A program made the translations under genes and the position numbers. The notes under the pieces were generated by a model. It was given only the letters and a program-made list of their open reading frames with translations, searched no databases and had not been told where the DNA came from. 46,582 bases of DNA from CAZSSM01 sp964609385 (GTDB taxonomy: Bacteria; Planctomycetota; Planctomycetia; Isosphaerales; Isosphaeraceae), in contig CAZSSM010000055.1 in the NCBI GenBank assembly GCA_964609385.1, positions 1 through 46,582 on the forward strand, given 5' to 3'. Position 1 is the stretch's first letter. The number at the start of each line of letters is the position of its first letter. Of the stretch, positions 16,356 to 23,897 are shown piece after piece.

Positions 16356-16473
16356 GGTCAGGCCTGGATCGTGGAGGGCTCGGTCGTCCGAAGGAACGTT
16401 GATACCGGCCTCCACTGTAAGCCAAGTCACCCCGCGACTCTAGGGGGGCATCGGGATCGATCGGCCGCAGGAA

Positions 16474-16638
16474 TCAGGCCGACCAACTCCAAGCGGCCCA
16501 GACGGCGAGGGCCAACCAAACCAGTCCCTTGATCAGGAAGAACCCGGTCCCGGCCAGGCCGACCCGCATGGCCCATCGCGACTTGCGATTCGACATGGCC
16601 ACAGGCTCGACAGTCGTGTTCATCGTGGCTTGGCTCAT
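16474..16638 (-). CDS. Small single-pass membrane protein (54 aa)
   Basis: A short frame on the minus strand, ATG at 16638 (MSQATMNTTV), stop TGA at 16474-16476. AGGAG lies 9 bases upstream of the start; an in-frame ATG at 16623 is an alternative. The N-terminal half is polar with a basic patch (SNRKSRWAMR), followed by one hydrophobic, Trp-rich helix (FFLIKGLVWLALAVWAAWSW), so it should be N-in with one membrane span. I do not recognise a named family. It lies about 118 bases upstream of fhcB on the same strand and could share its transcript. The ribosome binding site and clean amphipathic layout support coding. Confidence 0.6.
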   Translation of the reverse strand: MSQATMNTTVEPVAMSNRKSRWAMRVGLAGTGFFLIKGLVWLALAVWAAWSWSA

Positions 16639-16804
16639 CGATCACAACTCCTGCAGCATGGGGAATGGGCCGAACATCGGGTCGGCCGTGCTCCGGTCAT
16701 CAACGGGGATTCCCGAGTCTCTGCTGGGAAAATAGGACACCCTCGCACCGGTCCTGGACGAAAGTAACGGGGCGCTGGCCGTTCGATCCACCGTTGGTCA
16801 ACGG

Positions 16805-17341
16805 TCAAGGGCGATCCCCGGGGCTCGGAGGGATCCGCAGCAAGGCGATGACCAGGCCGCGTTTCCGGTCGCCAATCGAGGCGATCTCGGTCAGGTGACC
16901 GGCCACCTCGAAGCCGAGCTTCCCGTTGATCCGCGCGGTGGCCTCGTTGTGATCGAAATACATGCTGATCAGCGTCGTCACCCCGAGTCGAGGACACTCG
17001 GCGATCATCCGACGCTTCAGGAGTTCGCCGAGGCCCCGTCGTCGGTGTGAGGCCGCGACATACGTGCTGATCTCGGCCGTCGCGTCGTAGGCCGGTCGCC
17101 CTCCGTAGAACGAGGAGAGCCCGACCCACGCGACGACGCACCCCAACTCTTCGGCCACCCAGAGCGGTCGGCGACCCGGGTCGTGGCGACGGAACCAATC
17201 GAACCGGTCCTCGACGGCGATCGGATGCGTGTCGGCCGTCGACCAGCCTCCCGGGATCGATTCGTTGTAGATCCGCACGATCGCCGATAAGTCCGACTCG
17301 ACCGCGTCCCGGATTCGGATCTCCGTCTGGTCGTCGTTCAT
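16805..17341 (-). CDS. GNAT family N-acetyltransferase
   Basis: A 178-aa GNAT protein of the phosphinothricin acetyltransferase-like subgroup. It opens with IRDAVESDLSAIVRIYNESI, has the WVAEELGCVVAWVGLSSF beta hairpin, and carries the acetyl-CoA motif SHRRRGLGELLKRRM (R-x-x-G-L-G). Later it contains DHNEATARINGKLGFEVAGHL, the typical motif B with the Asn and the GF-x-x-x-G-x-L strand. The substrate, probably an amine of a small molecule, cannot be read from sequence. It is monocistronic; the upstream spacer contains two inverted repeats. Confidence 0.88.
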   Translation of the reverse strand: MNDDQTEIRIRDAVESDLSAIVRIYNESIPGGWSTADTHPIAVEDRFDWFRRHDPGRRPLWVAEELGCVVAWVGLSSFYGGRPAYDATAEISTYVAASHRRRGLGELLKRRMIAECPRLGVTTLISMYFDHNEATARINGKLGFEVAGHLTEIASIGDRKRGLVIALLRIPPSPGDRP

Positions 17342-17395
17342 GATCCCAAACCGTCAACGTTGATACGAGAAATCGGAATCGCCTGCGGAATGGTG

Positions 17396-17477
17396 ACTCG
17401 TGCGTGATTTGCACGAGTGATGGGGATACGCCCGATCGCGACGGCGAACCTGGCCCGGCCCGAGTCTGGACTCGGGC
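17396..17477. repeat. Pair of perfect inverted repeats between the glutaredoxin and GNAT genes
   Basis: Repeat one: ACTCGTGC (17396-17403) with GCACGAGT (17411-17418), 7-base loop. Repeat two: GCCCGAGT (17458-17465) with ACTCGGGC (17470-17477), 4-base loop. Both are 8 bp and perfect and share the ACTCG core. Together they occupy the spacer after the glutaredoxin gene. Without T runs they are not clear terminators. They could be 3' hairpins of the glutaredoxin mRNA or a repressor site for the GNAT gene. Confidence 0.4.
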
Positions 17478-17526
17478 GAGGCAAGTTCCATAGGCTCCGA
17501 GCCAAAGCACGGTCCCCAAGAAAGGC

Positions 17527-17790
17527 TCAGGCGACGCCGGCCTTGGGGAGCAGACCGCCTCGAGCGTGCAGGGCTTGCAGGTCGTCGTTGCCGCCGATGA
17601 ACTCGCCGTCGATGAAGACCATCGGCACGGTCCGGTACCCGTTGTTCTCCTCGGCGAGCTTCTGGCGGAGGTCGGGTTGGTTGTCGACGACCGTCTCGTC
17701 ATAGCTCAGCTTCAAGTCATCCAACAGGGCCTTCGTGGCGTGACAGAAGGGACATGTCGTCTTGGTGTAGATCGCGATCGGCTTCTGCAT
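17527..17790 (-). CDS. grxC: Glutaredoxin
   Basis: An 87-aa glutaredoxin, a small thiol-disulfide oxidoreductase that works with glutathione or a similar thiol in the cytoplasm. The dithiol active site CPFC is at residues 13-16 (YTKTTCPFCHATK). The cis-proline segment TVPMVFIDGEFIGGNDDL and the length fit GrxC/NrdH-like proteins. The start at 17790 (MQKPIAIYTK) matches the family; a longer frame adds 45 unrelated residues. The upstream sequence contains GGAGACC close to the ATG. A possible 65-aa frame lies 49 bases upstream on the same strand. Confidence 0.93.
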   Translation of the reverse strand: MQKPIAIYTKTTCPFCHATKALLDDLKLSYDETVVDNQPDLRQKLAEENNGYRTVPMVFIDGEFIGGNDDLQALHARGGLLPKAGVA

Positions 17791-17839
17791 GGCCGGTCTC
17801 CTGGTCATGGGTAAGTGAGAATGGACCCCGAGCCGAGGT

Positions 17840-18037
17840 TTAGCTCGGAGCACGGACACGGATTGAGGACCCCCGATCCCGATCGCCCTCTGGGAGATCC
17901 TGATGGGTCGAAGGGTCGAACTCAACGGTTCGACGCGGCTCGTTGACCGGGTCTTTCGTGGTGAGGGCCGGTTCTCGGCCGTGCTCGACCGTATCCCGAT
18001 GGTCGATCGGGATGGCGAATCGGTCTTGGGTCATCAT
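17840..18037 (-). CDS. Possible small charged protein (65 aa) upstream of glutaredoxin
   Basis: A frame starting with two Met codons at 18037/18034 (MMTQDRFAIPIDHRDTV) preceded by CGGAG. The protein is rich in Asp, Glu, Arg and Pro, without Cys or hydrophobic segments, and I do not recognise it. Codons have the GC-rich third positions of the surrounding genes, which slightly favours coding. It may be a leader gene of the glutaredoxin transcript or a chance open frame. Confidence 0.35.
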   Translation of the reverse strand: MMTQDRFAIPIDHRDTVEHGREPALTTKDPVNEPRRTVEFDPSTHQDLPEGDRDRGSSIRVRAPS

Positions 18038-18113
18038 AGGGCTCCGGGAATAATCGCCAGCAGGGAAACGGGATGCCCGGGCAAACGCGAAGGACCGAGG
18101 GAGCCATGGAATC

Positions 18114-19625
18114 ATGACCGAGCCGATGCGGAGGTGGTCCCGGATCCGTGACGGCGTACTCGTCGCGGCGGCGATCGGGGCGTTCCTGATCGCCCTCTGG
18201 CTGATCTGGGGGTCGAGCAGCCCGCGCCCGAGGACGGTGAGGCTCACCGCCGGTTCGGTCGATGGGCAGCGTCACCGGATCGCGCAGCTCCTTGCCGATA
18301 CGGCCATGCCTCGCGGCTTGACGATCGAGCTGGTGCCGACGTCCGGCTCCGTCGACGCACTGAGCCAAGTCGCCGACGGAACCCTGGACTTCGCGATGGT
18401 CCAAGGTGGCTTGGACCGCGGGGCACGCGACGAGGTCCTGCAAGTGGCCGCCCTGCATCTGGAGCCGCTGCACTTGCTGGTCCGCGACGGATTGCAGCCG
18501 ATGGACCGAGAGCCTTTTCGCCTAACCGCGCTCCGGGGGTGCCGGGTCAACCTGAGCAAGCCCGGAAGCGGCACCTCTACGCTGGCCGAGGCGTTGCTCC
18601 GGTTCGCCGACCTGGAACCCACTTCCAGATCGGTCGACCTCGAGATCGATTCCGCGACGTCGACCTATCGAGCCAGCCACATGAGCTATTCGGAGATTCT
18701 CGACGCGGGTCGGGATGTCGAGCTTCCCGACGCTTTCTTCATGGTCTCGTCCCTCCCATCCCCGGTGGCCGGGCACCTGATCGATCACCGAGGCTACCAC
18801 ATCGTGGGGATCCCGCTGGCCGAGGCGTTCGGCATCGATGATCTGGATTCGTCGGGACCGATTCGCGATCGGGATCCGGACGCCCCGCGCTCGGCGCGGA
18901 TCCTCAGGCGCCGGATCGAGCCGACGATCATCCCGGCCTCGACCTATAACGTCGATCCGCCCGAGCCCCCCGAGGCGATCCCGACGCTGGGCACCCGACT
19001 CCTGGTCGTGGCCCGCGAGGAGGTCAACGCCGAGGCGATCGCCTCGATGCTCGACGCGATCTTCCAGAGCGACTTCGCCCGGATCACCCGACCGTCGCTC
19101 CGCGAGGAGGACCTCCGACGTCCCCCCGAACGACCCTTGCACCCCGGAACCGTTCGATACCTCAAGCGCAATCAACCGCTGATCACCGGCGACGTCATCG
19201 AGTTCTGCGAGCAGGGCTTGGCGATCCTGGGTGCGCTGCTCTCGGGACTCTTCTTCATCTGGCAGGCCTACCGGCGGATCGTCCAGCGCCGACGCGATCG
19301 CGGGTTCGAGCAGTACCTCCGACGCGTCGGACAGATCGAGCAGAGGTCACTCGCCTTGGAGACCGCCCCCGAGCTGGACCTGGCCGCGCTGTTGCGACTC
19401 CGCCGGGAACTCGACGCGCTCAAGCAGCAAGTGATCGGCCAATTCGTCGACGGTCAGTTGGAAGGTAGCGACGTGATGTCCAACTTCTTGACCCACGCCA
19501 GCGACATCCGCAGCCATCTGACCCGCTTGATCCTCCACGAGCGTGACAATCTCGAACAGCAGGCCGCCGAGCAGGACCGGACCGTCCGTGACCTCTGGGA
19601 TTCGCACATCGACCTGGAGCCGTGA
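18114..19625 (+). CDS. TAXI-type TRAP solute-binding protein with membrane and coiled-coil tail
   Basis: A 503-aa membrane protein. A transmembrane helix (about residues 14-33) anchors a TAXI-family periplasmic-binding-protein domain (about 40-350): VRLTAGSVDGQRHRIAQLLA, ELVPTSGSVDALSQVADGTLDFAMVQGG, and RGCRVNLSKPGSGT are typical blocks. A second helix follows (about 367-385), then a basic stretch and a charged coiled coil to the end. True TAXI binding proteins are free or lipid-anchored and work with a DctQM-type permease; none is here. The double anchor plus cytoplasmic coiled coil points to a sensor or scaffold using the binding domain, similar to proteins annotated only as TAXI family in planctomycetes. 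The LRR gene starts 37 bases after its stop, so they form an operon. Confidence 0.78.
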   Translation: MTEPMRRWSRIRDGVLVAAAIGAFLIALWLIWGSSSPRPRTVRLTAGSVDGQRHRIAQLLADTAMPRGLTIELVPTSGSVDALSQVADGTLDFAMVQGGLDRGARDEVLQVAALHLEPLHLLVRDGLQPMDREPFRLTALRGCRVNLSKPGSGTSTLAEALLRFADLEPTSRSVDLEIDSATSTYRASHMSYSEILDAGRDVELPDAFFMVSSLPSPVAGHLIDHRGYHIVGIPLAEAFGIDDLDSSGPIRDRDPDAPRSARILRRRIEPTIIPASTYNVDPPEPPEAIPTLGTRLLVVAREEVNAEAIASMLDAIFQSDFARITRPSLREEDLRRPPERPLHPGTVRYLKRNQPLITGDVIEFCEQGLAILGALLSGLFFIWQAYRRIVQRRRDRGFEQYLRRVGQIEQRSLALETAPELDLAALLRLRRELDALKQQVIGQFVDGQLEGSDVMSNFLTHASDIRSHLTRLILHERDNLEQQAAEQDRTVRDLWDSHIDLEP

Positions 19626-19662
19626 CCGCAACCCACTCCGAGCCTAGGAAGGAGTCCCGACG

Positions 19663-20982
19663 ATGAGGTGGATTACCAAATACGGTGGCCTCCAGCGAGG
19701 CAGCGTCGGTGGGGGCATCTCGGTCGATCAAATGGATCGGCTCCGCACCATCATCCGCGACGGGTTGAAGGTCGCGTACGACTTGGGTTTCTTCGAACGG
19801 ACGCCCGAGCAAGAGGAGCAGTGGCGACGGCTCCACGACCCGCTCGTGGAGGAACTGTCGGTCTGGGCTGATCGGCTCTTCGAGGTCGGCCAACTGTTCT
19901 CCGAATCGCTGATCCGAAAGATCCTGGAGATCGGCTTGGCATACGGACAGGACCTGATCGTCGATGATCGCGGGTTCATCTGGTATCAGACCATGGAGAT
20001 GCCTCGAGATTGCGTCGGTGAGGTATTCGACCCCTTGCTGGCGGACTCCAAGCGCCCGGCGGCTCGTTGGGCTTCGTGGTATCCTCCCCTTGACCCGGAC
20101 CTGTCCCTGCTTCAACGACGGCTCGACTTCCCGGCCCACGTCCCCCCAGAGGCGTTCCGGCTGGAGCGGTTCAAATCGGTCGACGATCCCGGCGACCCCA
20201 ATCCCGACCTCCACGGCGTCATCCGAGCGCAAATGCTGGCAGAGACCGCCCTGATGGAGTTCGTCGATATGGGCGACGACCTCTTCGACGCCCTAGGCTC
20301 AGCCCGACATCTCAACGCTCTCACCGACCTTCATATCCTCCATCGTCAAGGACCCTATCAGGCCGACCAGTTGCGTCGACTGGCTCGCGGCCCGCTGGCC
20401 GACCAGCTCCGCTTCCTCGATCTCTTCAGCCTCCGAGCCGAGGAGCAACGCGACGAAGATCCCCCGATCAACCAGGGCGAAATGACCGAAGCCGCGATCA
20501 ACGAACTGCTCCGGCCCGGTCGATTCCCCCGGCTCATCGGCTTCGGACTCCGATGGATCGGGGCGTCGGGCCCCACGCTGGTTCGTCGGCTCGCTCAGGT
20601 CGAACACCTCCACGCGCTCGAAGACCTGATGATCGCTGCGGTCGCCCTGACACCCGATGATCTCGACCAACTGACCCGGGCTCCCTTCTTCGAGCAACTC
20701 GATTGGCTTCAACTCAGCAGTTGTGCCATCGACGACGACGGGGCCGCCCTGCTCGCCAAATCGCCGAGATTGGCCCGGCTCAAGACCCTCAACCTCCACA
20801 ACAACCGAATCGGTGACCGGGGGCTCCGCGCCCTCCTCGCCTCACCCCATCGCTCCTCCTGGCGCGAGCTGAAACTCGCCAAGAACCAGATCAGTCCCGA
20901 GCTGGTCGACGAACTGCGACGGTCCGGCGACCACGGGCCGATCACCGATCTCGATTCCTATCCACCCCCGAGCATATCATAA
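19663..20982 (+). CDS. Leucine-rich repeat protein
   Basis: A 439-aa cytoplasmic protein. The first 180 residues form an unrecognised helical domain (MRWITKYGGLQRGSV start; LVEELSVWADRLFEVGQLFSE). From about 210 on there are irregular leucine-rich repeats, clearest in the last third: LDWLQLSSCAIDDDGAALLA, LKTLNLHNNRIGDRGLRALL and WRELKLAKNQISPELVDEL, of the ribonuclease-inhibitor-like, planctomycete-type LRR. Such repeats bind proteins. A strong Shine-Dalgarno (GGAAGGAG) precedes the ATG at 19663. It is co-directional and only 37 bases behind the TAXI-domain gene, which suggests the LRR protein works with that membrane protein, perhaps on its cytoplasmic coiled coil; this is inference. Confidence 0.82.
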   Translation: MRWITKYGGLQRGSVGGGISVDQMDRLRTIIRDGLKVAYDLGFFERTPEQEEQWRRLHDPLVEELSVWADRLFEVGQLFSESLIRKILEIGLAYGQDLIVDDRGFIWYQTMEMPRDCVGEVFDPLLADSKRPAARWASWYPPLDPDLSLLQRRLDFPAHVPPEAFRLERFKSVDDPGDPNPDLHGVIRAQMLAETALMEFVDMGDDLFDALGSARHLNALTDLHILHRQGPYQADQLRRLARGPLADQLRFLDLFSLRAEEQRDEDPPINQGEMTEAAINELLRPGRFPRLIGFGLRWIGASGPTLVRRLAQVEHLHALEDLMIAAVALTPDDLDQLTRAPFFEQLDWLQLSSCAIDDDGAALLAKSPRLARLKTLNLHNNRIGDRGLRALLASPHRSSWRELKLAKNQISPELVDELRRSGDHGPITDLDSYPPPSIS

Positions 20983-21521
20983 ATGTCGAATATCCCGTGT
21001 TTTTTCATATGAAAATAGCAATCCTCATACTAAGGGGCCGTTGCGATTCCATCGTGGTCTCCGGAGACCTCGCCCCCGATCGGACTCCCCGATATCCCCG
21101 TGAAGATCCAACGAATTGTCGGGGGCGACGCTCGACCGGGGTCGTGCAGCTTCCCCTCGACTTCCCGGCCCACACTTTCCGGCCGTTTTTACTCGTCGAT
21201 GCAGGGAAACAAACCGCATAAACCGAACCGATCGCAGGGCAGCGCGCATGCAGAACGAGCACGACCGATCGCATGAAGATCAGCCGACATCTCAATCCGT
21301 GTGATTCCAGATTGCCAAAAAGCCCCCGCTCCTCGCGGACGAACGGACCTCGCCTACGGTCGGGATCCGCTCCGACGCCCCGTCTCGCCTCCGACCGATC
21401 GACCCGGGCGTGCCGTGCCCGAACGGTCGCCGCGAATCCGCCCCACGGACGGTGGGCGGCTGGCAACAGCGGGTCGGTCGCGCAGACGATCGCCGAGCGA
21501 TCCTCCGGGGCGTCGAGCCGA
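20983..21521. other. Gene-poor stretch with AT-rich palindrome
   Basis: About 540 bases without a supported gene. It starts with an AT-rich patch, unusual in this GC-rich DNA, containing the palindrome TTTTCATATGAAAA at 21002-21015 about 20 bases past the LRR stop. Later, on the minus strand near 21335-21312, a short CCGC/GCGG stem is followed by GGGCTTTTTGG, a weak terminator candidate for the HTH/membrane gene. The long frames here are arginine-rich shadows. Confidence 0.45.
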
Positions 21522-22397
21522 TCATTCCCGTTGCGGCGGCAGCCGGTCGGACCACGCGACCGAGCCGGCGGTGCGATCCGGGTCGATCCTCCCTCGGGGA
21601 TGACGCCGCCCCGGCCACTTCGATCGGGGGGACAGGACGACCCGCCCGGGCATCGCGAGGCCCTCGAAGGCCCCACCGCGCAGGGCGATCAGGCCGGCCC
21701 GCCAGCGGCAGGCTACGCCCCACGCCAGTCGAAGCGTCCCGATCAGGACCATCCCCGCCAAGGCGACGGGGATCATCGCCAGGACCAGGAGGATCAGGAG
21801 GACCACCACGACCAGGAGGGCCAAGCCGACCGCGAGGACACCGAGGATCGCCCCCAGTTCCTCGCGCGTCGGATCCCGACGAGGGACCACCGCCTCCTCG
21901 TCGACGGGAACCATCGACTCCGGCTCGGAGATCGTGATCTCGCCCCCCTCGGTCGGGCGAGTCGGCTGGGGGGCTGGACCCGGCCGTGACGTCGGAGGCG
22001 TCTCATAGACCCAGGGGGGTCGCGAGCCGATCACAATCGCGATCGGCGCCTCCTCGACGACCAACCACGCCAACGGGGGGTGATCCGAAGACCGGTGGCC
22101 TCCGGCACGCCTCGGTTCGCGTCGGGGTCGCCTCGGCGGTTCATATTCGGGTTCGTCGAGTCTCGGGTTGTCGGCCTCTGCGGCTCGCTCGGCGTGCTCC
22201 AGCGCCTTGACGAAGGCCTTGAAGAACCAGCAGTGCGGGTCCTCCTCCTCGGATTCGCGATAGGCCGCCTCGCCCAGAGCCAACCAACGCTTCAAGGTCG
22301 GGGCATCGACACCCACCACGGTGCAGACCCGATCCATCGGCTGGCCGGCGCGGATCGCCGTACAGATGCGTCTGGAGATGGTGCGATTGGGAACCAC
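21522..22397 (-). CDS. HTH-domain protein with C-terminal membrane segments
   Basis: A 291-aa protein beginning with GTG at 22397. The first 75 residues form a helix-turn-helix of the phage terminase small-subunit/homeodomain-like kind (ICTAIRAGQPMDRVCTVVGV, then DAPTLKRWLALGEAAY, then WFFKAFVKALEHAERAAEAD). A Pro/Arg-rich linker follows, then an acidic stretch, and a very hydrophobic region at about 182-235, probably two membrane helices, with a basic tail. Similar N-terminal HTHs occur in planctomycete proteins of unknown role. The combination of DNA-binding head and membrane anchor would suit a membrane-tethered regulator, but no function is established. The surrounding DNA has AT-rich patches and palindromes on both sides, which may mark an acquired segment. 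The start is uncertain. Confidence 0.55.
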   Translation of the reverse strand: MVPNRTISRRICTAIRAGQPMDRVCTVVGVDAPTLKRWLALGEAAYRESEEEDPHCWFFKAFVKALEHAERAAEADNPRLDEPEYEPPRRPRREPRRAGGHRSSDHPPLAWLVVEEAPIAIVIGSRPPWVYETPPTSRPGPAPQPTRPTEGGEITISEPESMVPVDEEAVVPRRDPTREELGAILGVLAVGLALLVVVVLLILLVLAMIPVALAGMVLIGTLRLAWGVACRWRAGLIALRGGAFEGLAMPGRVVLSPRSKWPGRRHPRGRIDPDRTAGSVAWSDRLPPQRE

Positions 22398-22697
22398 GAC
22401 ACCCGTCCCCGATAACCCCGACGACCCTCACGAACCGTTGACGAGCCCCGACACGTCGTTGCGCATCGAGGGGCCCGCCGTAGATAGGATCTGGCAATCG
22501 GTGTCGAGGGTTCATAGGATTTTCTCGACACGTCGGCTGAGACGGGCCGTCGGGCCATTCCTTCGAGAAAATCCACACGATCGATCGCGGCCCTGTTGGC
22601 TTACCGGGCGCCGTACCCGGGCGGTTGAGGGATCCCGCGCGAAGCGACATATCCTCTTCGATAAAGAATTCATGGCATGAAATAAACCTGAGGGATT
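22398..22697. other. Spacer between the phn operon end and the HTH gene
   Basis: No gene is seen. Besides the 12-bp inverted repeat listed separately, an AT-rich patch at 22655-22700 contains the palindrome TTCATG-G-CATGAA (22669-22681) and a 6-bp stem (22678-22683 with 22695-22700) that includes the phnM stop codon. Minus-strand promoter elements for the HTH gene probably lie around 22480-22520, but no good -35/-10 pair is visible. Confidence 0.4.
22517..22574 (-). terminator. 12-bp inverted repeat downstream of phnM
   Basis: GGATTTTCTCGA (22517-22528) and TCGAGAAAATCC (22563-22574) are perfectly complementary over 12 bp with a 34-base spacer. It lies about 124 bases after the phnM stop and could end the C-P lyase transcript. 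No T run follows, and the AT-rich arms are unlike local DNA, so an operator or a remnant of mobile-element ends is an alternative. Confidence 0.35.
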
Positions 22698-23897
22698 TCA
22701 TTCGCGATAGTGGGCCGCGAAGACGAGTCGTCCGGCGACCCAGGTCCGGATGACGGCGGGTCGGTCGCGTCGGAGGTCGACAGCGATCACGTCGGCGCGT
22801 TGGCCGACGGCCAGTTCGCCGCGGTCGTCGAGGCCGGCAGCGCGTGCCGGCCCCGAGGTCCCCATTGCGATCGCGATGGGCAGCGAAACGCCCATCCGTT
22901 CATGAACGGCGAGCGTGGCCGGCAACATGGCGGCGGGCACATAGTCGCTGCAGATCCCGGTGACATAGCCGGCCCGGATCGCCTCGGAGGCCCGAATGCC
23001 GGTCCGCTGGCTGCGGTCGCGAAGCAGGTTGGGAGCGCCGACCAGAGTCGGCATACCCAACCGCTTGGCTGCCAGGCCCGCCTCGATCGTCACGGGGAAC
23101 TCGGCTACACGGACGCCGATCTGCTGATACCAGGCCAACTTGTCGGAATCGTCGTCGTCGTGACTGGCCAGAACGATCCCGTGCGCGTTCGCCTTGGCCG
23201 CGATCGCTTCGATCCGCTCCCGAGCCCCGAGCGCCCCAGCGCGCTTGGCGGCCATCACCTCCTGAAACTGATCTTCAGTCCGCTGATATTTGCGCTGGAG
23301 GTACTCGCGATAGGCCTGCTCGGTCTGGAACTGGCCCTGGCCTGGGGAGTGATCCATGAATGAGATGAGATGGCAGGTCTCTTGATCGATCAATTCGTCC
23401 AGATATCGGGGGCCATCGGGGTTCGTCACCTCATAACGGAGATGGACCCGATTGTCGACTAAGCCTTGCCGATGGAAGGCGGCCAGGGCGTGCGTCATCT
23501 CCCGAGCGCCTTCGTCGGAGCGGAGCCCGATCTCGCCGCCGGCTAGTGAGAGCGCGTGGTAGAATGTAGTGATCCCAACCGAAGCGCCCAGACGATCGAT
23601 CTGATCGACGGCGAAGTCCAACGGCATGTGCACGCCCGGTCGAGGCTCGGCCTGCCCTTCGATCGCGTCGCTATGCAAGTCGACTAGGCCGGGCATCACC
23701 AGCAGGCCACGGAGGTCGTGGACGGTCGCGCCGGCTGGTCCGTGCTCCGGAGCGATCGCTTCGATCTGGCCGTTGGCGATCACCAACGAGGCATCGTCCA
23801 GCAACCGGTCGGTCAGCACGATCCGCGTCCCGGTCAGGTAGTGGACCTGGCTCGAGCCGGAGCCTTGAGAAGCTTCGATGTCGGGCGATTGGATCAT
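22698..23897 (-). CDS. phnM: Alpha-D-ribose 1-methylphosphonate 5-triphosphate diphosphatase PhnM
   Basis: A 399-aa amidohydrolase-fold enzyme that removes diphosphate from ribose 1-alkylphosphonate 5-triphosphate, producing the PhnJ substrate. Metal-site motifs are visible: DLHSDAIEGQ (D73, H75), KANAHGIVLASHDDDDSDK, ICSDYVPAAML and the family segment TCHLISFMDHSPGQGQF. About 18 residues precede the usual start (HYLTGTRIVL). The ATG overlaps the phnL stop (ATGA). It is the last gene of the phn operon; the normal neighbours phnN and phnP do not follow. Confidence 0.96.
   Translation of the reverse strand: MIQSPDIEASQGSGSSQVHYLTGTRIVLTDRLLDDASLVIANGQIEAIAPEHGPAGATVHDLRGLLVMPGLVDLHSDAIEGQAEPRPGVHMPLDFAVDQIDRLGASVGITTFYHALSLAGGEIGLRSDEGAREMTHALAAFHRQGLVDNRVHLRYEVTNPDGPRYLDELIDQETCHLISFMDHSPGQGQFQTEQAYREYLQRKYQRTEDQFQEVMAAKRAGALGARERIEAIAAKANAHGIVLASHDDDDSDKLAWYQQIGVRVAEFPVTIEAGLAAKRLGMPTLVGAPNLLRDRSQRTGIRASEAIRAGYVTGICSDYVPAAMLPATLAVHERMGVSLPIAIAMGTSGPARAAGLDDRGELAVGQRADVIAVDLRRDRPAVIRTWVAGRLVFAAHYRE

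Noticed and set aside
15069..16532. Plus-strand open frame of 487 codons opposite fhcB
   Set aside because: It is a GC-driven shadow of a firmly identified gene; the product has no domain and an odd Arg/Asp/Gly composition.
16639..16804. Possible extra small gene between the 54-aa membrane protein and the GNAT gene
   Set aside because: No frame with both a start and a ribosome binding site was found; visible frames are shadows.
21005..21676. Minus-strand frame of 223 codons in the gene-poor stretch
   Set aside because: Arginine-rich composition, no start signal, overlaps the end of the HTH/membrane gene in another frame.
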